A stretch of 41,236 bases of DNA from positions 1 to 41,236 of the forward strand of contig JAGLOO010000073.1 in assembly GCA_023138875.1 (NCBI GenBank), written 5' to 3'. A model generated the notes under the pieces. That model did not search any database and was not told where the DNA came from. It was given only the letters and a program-made list of their open reading frames with translations. Below, piece by piece: positions 35,520 through 41,236 of this stretch (position 1 is the stretch's first letter; every line of letters begins with the position of its first letter). The stretch comes from Bacteroidales bacterium. Lineage in GTDB: Bacteria; Bacteroidota; Bacteroidia; Bacteroidales; GCA-2748055. The position numbers were made by a program, and so were the translations under genes.

Positions 35520-38012
35520 ATGGCGGAAGGCGAAAAAATACTGAGAATAAACATTGAGGAGGAAATGAAATCGGCCTACATCGATTACTCGATGTCGGTA
35601 ATTGTTTCACGTGCTTTACCCGATGTAAGGGATGGATTGAAACCGGTTCACAGAAGGGTGCTTTTTGGCATGAATGAACTGGGCGTTGCGTCTAACAGGC
35701 CCCATAAAAAATCGGCCAGGATAGTGGGGGAGGTGCTGGGAAAATACCATCCGCATGGTGATACCTCAGTATATGATGCCATGGTAAGGATGGCCCAGGC
35801 GTGGTCATTGCGATACCCACTGGTGGAAGGGCAGGGAAACTTTGGATCGGTGGACGGAGACAGTCCGGCTGCCATGCGATATACCGAGGCCAGGTTGCGG
35901 AAGATTGCCGAGGATATCATGTCCGATCTGGATAAGAATACTGTGGATTTTCAACTAAATTTTGATGATACCCTTGAGGAGCCCACAGTAATGCCCACCA
36001 GGATTCCCACATTGCTGATAAATGGTACTTCCGGAATCGCTGTGGGGATGGCCACCAATATGGCCCCGCACAACCTGAGTGATTCCATTGATGCCACTGT
36101 TGCCTACATTGACAACAAGGAAATTGAAATCAGCGAGTTGACGGAGATATTGAAAGCCCCCGATTTTCCAACCGGGGGCATCATCTATGGATATAATGGT
36201 GTCCGTGAAGCTTTTGAAACCGGCAGGGGGAAAATTGTAGTACGGGCAAAAAGCGAAATTGAAGTTACTGATTCAGGAAGGGAGAAAATCATTATTACTG
36301 AGATTCCCTACCTGGTGAATAAGGCTGAATTGATCAGGAAGACCGCAGACCTGATCAACGAGAAGAAAATTGAAGGGATCTCCTACATTAATGATGAATC
36401 GGACCGGCAGGGGATGCGCATCGTGATTATTCTCAAGAAGGATGCAAGTGCCCATGTGGTTCTTAATAACCTGCTAAAATACACCCAGTTACAAACATCC
36501 TTTAACGTAAATAACATTGCCCTGGTGAAGGGGAGACCCAGGACCCTTAATCTGAAACAGATCATTTCCTACTTCGTTAGCCACAGGCATGAGGTGGTGG
36601 TAAGGAGAACTGAGTATGAGCTGGAGCAGGCCGAGAAAAGAGCACACATTCTTGAGGGGCTGTTAAAAGCCCTGGACCACATTGATGAGGTGATCGCCCT
36701 GATCAGGGGCTCAAGAACACCCGATGAGGCGAGAGAGGGGCTGATGGAGCAGTTCGGATTCACCGAGGTCCAGTCAAGAGCCATCCTGGATATGCGGCTG
36801 CAGCGCCTGGTGGGGCTGGAACGGGACAAATTGCGTGCAGAATATGATGAACTAATGAAGATGATCGAGTATTACAAGCAGGTATTATCTGATGAAGGCC
36901 TGAGGATGCAGATCATCAAGGAAGAGTTGTTGGAGGTGAAGGAGAAATATGGTGATGAGCGGAGGACGGAAATGGTGCCCGATGAGGGTGAATTCGATCC
37001 GGAAGACTTTTATGCTGATGAGGACATGGTGATAACCATTTCCAAACTTGGGTATATCAAGCGCACACCGTTGCACGAATTCCGGACCCAGAACAGGGGA
37101 GGAGTGGGTGCCAAAGGAAGCACCACCAGGGATGAGGATTTCATGGTAGATATGTTTGTGGCAAGCATGCATAATACCATACTATTTTTCACAGAGATGG
37201 GTAGATGCTTCTGGCTCAAGGTTTACAGGATCCCGGAAGGTGCCAGGAACACCAAAGGAAGGGCCATTCAGAACTTAATCAATATTGAAAAGGAAGATAC
37301 GGTCAAGACTTTTATCAATGTGAAGAACCTCAAGGACCTTGAGTATATCAACAACAACTTCATTGTACTGGCTACCAAAAGAGGAGTGATAAAAAAGACC
37401 AGGCTTGAAGCGTACTCGAGGCCCCGTCAGAATGGAATCAATGCCATTATTGTCAGAGAAGGGGATACTCTTCTGGATGCCTTACTCACTGATGGGAACA
37501 TGGAAATGATGCTGGCTGTCAGGTCAGGCAAGGCTATCCGGTTTCATGAACAAACCGTACGGGCTGTTGGAAGAACGGCATCAGGTGTGAAAGGAATTAC
37601 CCTTGGAGGAGCCAGGGATGAAGTGGTCGGGATGGTTACAGCCAGACAAGGAGAGAAGGATATCCTGGTGATCTCCGAGCATGGATTTGGGAAACGGTCC
37701 ATCATGAATGATTACAGATTTACCAACCGGGGTGGAAAAGGTGTAAAAACCATCAACATCACCGATAAAACAGGTGCCCTGGTCGCCATTAAAGCAGTAA
37801 CCAATGATGATGATCTGATGATCATTACAGAGAATGGAATTGCCATCAGACTTGCTGTAAGAGGAGTTCGTGTGATGGGCCGTAATACTCAGGGCGTCAG
37901 GCTGATCAACCTCAGAGAGGGTGACCAGATCGCCGCAGCCACCCAGGTTCCGGCTAATGGAGAAAATGAAGAGAGAGAGAATGGACAGCCAGGGGAGCCT
38001 GCAGAACAATAA
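35520..38012 (+). CDS. gyrA: DNA gyrase subunit A
   Basis: The DNA-cleaving and religating subunit of gyrase. Its 830 residues have the winged-helix/tower N-terminal part with catalytic Tyr121 ([10 protein letters not shown]) and the C-terminal beta-pinwheel, including the GyrA-box-like [11 protein letters not shown] around residues 528-538. The quinolone-determining region reads [17 protein letters not shown]: Thr82 stands where E. coli has Ser83, and Asp86 where it has Asp87, neither a classic resistance change as such. It starts at ATG 35520, with no ribosome-binding site, as usual here. Confidence 0.97.
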   Translation: MAEGEKILRINIEEEMKSAYIDYSMSVIVSRALPDVRDGLKPVHRRVLFGMNELGVASNRPHKKSARIVGEVLGKYHPHGDTSVYDAMVRMAQAWSLRYPLVEGQGNFGSVDGDSPAAMRYTEARLRKIAEDIMSDLDKNTVDFQLNFDDTLEEPTVMPTRIPTLLINGTSGIAVGMATNMAPHNLSDSIDATVAYIDNKEIEISELTEILKAPDFPTGGIIYGYNGVREAFETGRGKIVVRAKSEIEVTDSGREKIIITEIPYLVNKAELIRKTADLINEKKIEGISYINDESDRQGMRIVIILKKDASAHVVLNNLLKYTQLQTSFNVNNIALVKGRPRTLNLKQIISYFVSHRHEVVVRRTEYELEQAEKRAHILEGLLKALDHIDEVIALIRGSRTPDEAREGLMEQFGFTEVQSRAILDMRLQRLVGLERDKLRAEYDELMKMIEYYKQVLSDEGLRMQIIKEELLEVKEKYGDERRTEMVPDEGEFDPEDFYADEDMVITISKLGYIKRTPLHEFRTQNRGGVGAKGSTTRDEDFMVDMFVASMHNTILFFTEMGRCFWLKVYRIPEGARNTKGRAIQNLINIEKEDTVKTFINVKNLKDLEYINNNFIVLATKRGVIKKTRLEAYSRPRQNGINAIIVREGDTLLDALLTDGNMEMMLAVRSGKAIRFHEQTVRAVGRTASGVKGITLGGARDEVVGMVTARQGEKDILVISEHGFGKRSIMNDYRFTNRGGKGVKTINITDKTGALVAIKAVTNDDDLMIITENGIAIRLAVRGVRVMGRNTQGVRLINLREGDQIAAATQVPANGENEERENGQPGEPAEQ

Positions 38013-38085
38013 ACTGTTCTGGCATCTTATTTGAAGGTTAATGGTAAAGTTGTTATTTTTGGAATATATAAAATCACAATCTAAG

Positions 38086-39420
38086 ATGAAAAAGTTAGTA
38101 ACACTGGTAATTATTGCCACAGCTGTAATCAGCATGCATGCACAGGATGCATCAACCGTGGTTCTATTGAACTACAATACTGTAAAGAAGAAGGTGGAAA
38201 AAAGTGATGCTGATATTCAGGACCCTAAGAAGAATGTTAAAGCCGCCACCTGGGAGAAGCGGGGTGAATTATTCCAGGATGTATTTATGATTGGCCTGGA
38301 GCAGTTGCAGGAAGGTATGGCCGCTGCAACGGTAGTCCTTTTCTATAAGGAGCCCAATAGTATGGAGACAGAAACCAAGGACGAATCTCTTCACGAAAAG
38401 TACATTTATGATTACATGAACTATACTTTTGTGAACGGTGCGCTTCAGGAGTGGGAGAGGATCGATCCTATTCATGAGGCTCCCCTCAGGGTGGCCATAG
38501 ATGCATACATTAAGGCCCTGGAACTTGATGAAAAAGACAAGCTGAAAGAGAAGATCAAGGAGAACCTGACTGTATTGAAGGGTCAGCTGAAGAGAGACGG
38601 TGTAAATCATTATTACAAAAGTAATTATGATATGGCATTGAATGCTTTTGAAGATGTTTTAGAAGTCAATAACATGGATCTTTTTGCTGGTGAGTTAGAT
38701 ACGGTTATGGTACAGTATGCAGGGATTATTTCACGCGAGATCGCCAACGAAACTGACAACAAAGATCTCTCCCTGAAAGCTATTGATTACTACAAGCAAC
38801 TGACTGAAATTGATTTTGGCGGCCCCAATACCTACCTGCAGATAAAAATGGATTATATGGAATTAGGCGATACACTGTCAGCGCTGGAAATACTTAAGGA
38901 GGCCTATGAAAAATACCCCGATACAGTAAATATAATTGCAAATGTTGCGGATACTTACGTTCAATTGAAGCAATTCGATGAAGGGATTGAGTTCATGGCA
39001 GGAGTGATCGAAAACAATCCTGATATCCCGGAAGCACATTACTGGAACGGGAGGTTATTGATCAACAAGGAAGAGGTGGATTTCATCGATAAGGCCATCG
39101 AATCCTATAAGAAAGCTGGAGAGTTGGATCCATCCATCTATTATATTTGGTATGATATGGGGTATATCTATTATCTCCAGGGTGCTGATTTTTACAACAG
39201 ATCCAATACTGAAGAACATGTACCTACCAGAGAAAAACTAATGGAGCTGGGAAAGGAGAAGTACACAGAAGCCATTCCAGTACTTGAAAAGGCCTATGAG
39301 CTGAATGAAGAGAATAGCACCGTAAAATTCGAAACACTTGATCTGCTCCAGAGGATTTATTACAAGGAGCAAATGATGGATCAGTATGAAAGGGTGAAAG
39401 AACTGAAGGAAAATATGTAA
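38086..39420 (+). CDS. Secreted TPR-repeat protein
   Basis: From ATG 38086 the protein is 444 residues with a signal peptide (MKKLVTLVIIATAVISMHAQ); the longer frame upstream adds a non-signal leader. Tetratricopeptide-like helices run from about residue 140 to the end (YDMALNAFEDVLEVNNMD, LEILKEAYEKYPDTVNIIAN, HYWNGRLLINKEE, AIPVLEKAYELNEENSTVKF). It is probably periplasmic and involved in protein assembly. It follows gyrA by about 70 nt. The family is common in Bacteroidota without a defined partner. Confidence 0.85.
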   Translation: MKKLVTLVIIATAVISMHAQDASTVVLLNYNTVKKKVEKSDADIQDPKKNVKAATWEKRGELFQDVFMIGLEQLQEGMAAATVVLFYKEPNSMETETKDESLHEKYIYDYMNYTFVNGALQEWERIDPIHEAPLRVAIDAYIKALELDEKDKLKEKIKENLTVLKGQLKRDGVNHYYKSNYDMALNAFEDVLEVNNMDLFAGELDTVMVQYAGIISREIANETDNKDLSLKAIDYYKQLTEIDFGGPNTYLQIKMDYMELGDTLSALEILKEAYEKYPDTVNIIANVADTYVQLKQFDEGIEFMAGVIENNPDIPEAHYWNGRLLINKEEVDFIDKAIESYKKAGELDPSIYYIWYDMGYIYYLQGADFYNRSNTEEHVPTREKLMELGKEKYTEAIPVLEKAYELNEENSTVKFETLDLLQRIYYKEQMMDQYERVKELKENM

Positions 39421-39446
39421 AGAAAGCTACACGTTCAAAAAATATG

Positions 39447-39480
39447 AAGGGGAGGTAGTATTTATTATCTCCCTTTCTTT
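39447..39480 (+). terminator. Possible terminator after the TPR gene
   Basis: GGGGAG and CTCCC arms around a 13-nt loop followed by tttctttatatatttt. The stem is short and imperfect. Confidence 0.4.
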
Positions 39481-39653
39481 ATATATTTTCTATTTAACAT
39501 AATATATATTATAGGCCATCCGCTATGCAAGTATAATAAATAATGTCACTCAACGCAAACATATTTAATACATTGTGACCTCTGAAGGATTGTAATCGCT
39601 TTAACGCAACTAAAATGATCCATAATTCATCTATATCATGAACCAATCCCATT

Positions 39654-40424
39654 TTGATCTTGAAATCCTCAATCCCCATATTAATATTCCTTTCTCTAGT
39701 TCTTTTTTACAGCTGTGAAAAGATTGAGAATGATTGTCCCATACAGTCAATTATAAATACTAAATGGTCTCTTTCAAAGATTATTGATAATGAAACAAAT
39801 GAAATTACTGAGTTCCCGGGAGAAATAGAAAATTTCGAGATCCTATTTAAGCAGTTAGGAATTATTGAATTGCCTGGCTTATGTAATTATTCTTTTGGAA
39901 CATTTACCCTGAATGACAAAGATTCCATGAACATATTTGATGTTGGTCCTGGAACAGAGAAATATTGTTTACCCCAATTATCAATGGATTGGGAAAACCT
40001 GTTCATCATTAATCTAAGAGAATCTTCATCATATTTGATTGATCAAAATCAAATGACTATTACTTGTGATGGAGCATATAATTTAGTGTTTGACTTTGTC
40101 GAGAGTTTCGGAAATGATCTTGGTAAATTGTTGTTTTGCACAAATTCATACTTAATCAATTGCCCTTTTGAGATAGAGATATCAATAGACAATGTGAAAA
40201 TAGACACTTTGACAGCAGGGTCTATTTATTCTGAAGAAATATGCCACTGCATAGATTCATTTTCATTACACATTGGGATAATATTGGATATTTCTGAAGG
40301 CACATATAACTACTACGCAAGAGAACTAAAATGCTCCGCAATTAATAAAGTAAATAGCTGGACAGGAGATATATATGTAAAGAAAGATGAATGCGCTACA
40401 GTATTTCTTGATATTATTCAATGA
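39654..40424 (+). CDS. META-domain-like lipoprotein
   Basis: A lipoprotein signal with a Cys after a hydrophobic stretch (IPILIFLSLVLFYSC), then about 235 exposed residues. Residues 36-150 resemble META/HslJ-type domains: INTKWSLSKIIDN, YCLPQLSMDWENLFI, YLIDQNQMTITCDGAYNLVF. The rest is a strand-rich second part with a C-terminal Cys-containing region. The start is unclear: only TTG codons (39654 or 39660) are in frame, while the nearby ATG at 39638 is in another frame, so an unusual start or a sequence error is possible. No ATG was found that restores a clean signal peptide. Confidence 0.6.
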   Translation: MILKSSIPILIFLSLVLFYSCEKIENDCPIQSIINTKWSLSKIIDNETNEITEFPGEIENFEILFKQLGIIELPGLCNYSFGTFTLNDKDSMNIFDVGPGTEKYCLPQLSMDWENLFIINLRESSSYLIDQNQMTITCDGAYNLVFDFVESFGNDLGKLLFCTNSYLINCPFEIEISIDNVKIDTLTAGSIYSEEICHCIDSFSLHIGIILDISEGTYNYYARELKCSAINKVNSWTGDIYVKKDECATVFLDIIQ

Positions 40425-40802
40425 AATTTTACTGGCTAAATTCAATATGAAGTGTAAATACCGGGTGAAAATTGCACAGGATTGCTGATTACATTGATGG
40501 ATACGGTTAGCCACGAGTACTTCGGAGTTGATTATGAAATCATCTGGGATGTTTGTGTTAACCATCTTCCGGAAAATAGACTACAAATCCAGTCAATTAT
40601 TGATTCATTATAGATTCCTGGTTCTATTGTCAACACACTTTCCGCTCCACTCCGTTCCGCAAAAAGAGTATATCCACCCAACTTTCATCAAAACCTTACC
40701 TCTCCCCTGCCGAAATTACTCAATTACTCTCTCAAGGTTCCTGTCAGTAAGGGCTTCTGCGCTTTCAGCCAGTCCGAGTTGTATTGTTTATTAACAACAA
40801 TA
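40425..40802. other. Intergenic region with one possible gene remnant
   Basis: No intact gene. A plus-strand frame between the TAA at 40455 and the TAG at 40611 reads IPGENCTGLL, then MDTVSHEYFGVDYEIIWDVC and NHLPENRLQIQSIIDSL (ATG at 40497). It looks protein-like, as if the C-terminal end of a lost gene. The rest (40620-40802) shows nothing I can support; a plus-strand open frame over 40528-40794 has an unconvincing composition. Confidence 0.35.
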
Positions 40803-41236
40803 TTATTTCAATGTATGTGGAAGTTCTCGTAAATGAGCAGTAGCACGATATTTTGAGGCAAAATCATTATATGCTCTTCCAACTGCATCTTCAGAAAGAT
40901 CCAACACTTTAGCTGCCTCACTAGTGGGAACTTCATGCTCCCATGCATAAAGGAGATAATCCAGCTTATCAAATGAAATCCTGAAAAAAAACTCCTGATC
41001 GCTTACAGGAAGACTAAATGTATCAGGACTGGGTTGACGATCAATAATTTCCGGAATTACTTCTAGATAGTCGGCAAGTTGGTATATTTGATTTTTGTAT
41101 AGATGGGTAAATGGTTCAATATCAGTGCCACCATCACCATATTTGCAGAAATCTCCCAATATAAATTCAGTGCGGTTGGTAGTTCCGGCAACAAGAAGAT
41201 TTCGTCTTTCCGCTTCTGCATAAAGATGCAACATTC
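40803..41236 (-). CDS. nadE: NAD synthetase, C-terminal part
   Basis: The 3' part of the gene on the minus strand; the N-terminus lies beyond the window, and the Met nearest the edge is internal (family RM-LY context). Signatures are GTTNRTEFILGDFCKYGDGG, TDIEPFTHLYKNQIYQLADY and PSPDTF, which bind substrate and ATP in the amide-transferring synthetase. The enzyme makes NAD from deamido-NAD. About 143 residues are visible. The divergent DTFSLPVSDQEFF is shorter than the usual ADLWPGQTDE-type loop, and marks the less common NadE group. Confidence 0.88.
   Translation of the reverse strand, partial: MLHLYAEAERRNLLVAGTTNRTEFILGDFCKYGDGGTDIEPFTHLYKNQIYQLADYLEVIPEIIDRQPSPDTFSLPVSDQEFFFRISFDKLDYLLYAWEHEVPTSEAAKVLDLSEDAVGRAYNDFASKYRATAHLRELPHTLK

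Noticed and set aside
35740-35800. Quinolone-resistance mutation in GyrA
   Set aside because: Thr82 differs from E. coli Ser83, but it may well be the native residue in this lineage; no evidence for selection.
1-41236. CRISPR array
   Set aside because: No regularly spaced direct repeats of 24-40 bp and no cas genes were seen.

Overview
The window looks like a chromosome segment from a Bacteroidota bacterium, most likely in or near the Bacteroidales/Marinilabiliales. This rests on gene order and content: cinA, rpmB, rpmG, a DUF4295 protein, ftsY and rimO in a row, a long clpC facing gyrA, secreted proteins whose signal peptides end at a Gln, almost no Shine-Dalgarno sequences, and TAnnTTTG-like promoter elements. 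Species cannot be told by eye.

Layout. (1) 1-593 is the 3' part of guaA. (2) 600-5090 is an accessory stretch: small secreted proteins, a decayed TrlF-type PHP/ATPase defence gene (about 1213-1862) cut off by a defective IS4-family element (1863-2820, 18-bp perfect terminal inverted repeats), and a secreted TPR protein. (3) About 5207-26040 is an AT-rich, 20.8-kb integrated island. It sits in a tRNA-Gly(CCC) gene and is bounded by 130-bp colinear direct repeats, each holding the tRNA 3' half and its terminator. (4) 26119-40424 is housekeeping chromosome of visibly higher GC: a Pif1/RecD-like helicase, cinA, the rpmB-rpmG-DUF4295-ftsY-rimO run, clpC, gyrA, a TPR protein and a lipoprotein. (5) The right edge holds the 3' part of nadE on the minus strand.

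The island reads left to right as: tyrosine integrase; an unrecognised protein; an excisionase-like HTH protein; a small protein; a plasmid/phage-type replication-like protein; an XRE regulator; a type I restriction-modification operon (hsdM, hsdS, a GmrSD-like DUF262/DUF1524 protein, hsdR, a YgjP-like metallopeptidase); an unrecognised protein with a conserved C-terminal domain; an XRE protein on the minus strand; a second, catalytic-domain-only tyrosine recombinase; then a two-gene pair; then small genes up to the right att repeat. This is a mobile defence island with integration, possible replication and several nuclease-bearing systems.

The best candidate for something undescribed is the two-gene pair at 22162-25242. 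The first gene encodes a protein with the motif order of a class III nucleotidyl cyclase (FVDTLGF, SDS, RGGISIG) but without the usual Asn/Arg pair near the end. The second encodes a 741-residue protein with an N-terminal PD-(D/E)XK-like region and a C-terminal PIN-like region. A cyclase-like sensor next to a nuclease-like effector resembles Pycsar/CBASS logic, but neither activity can be shown from the sequence alone.
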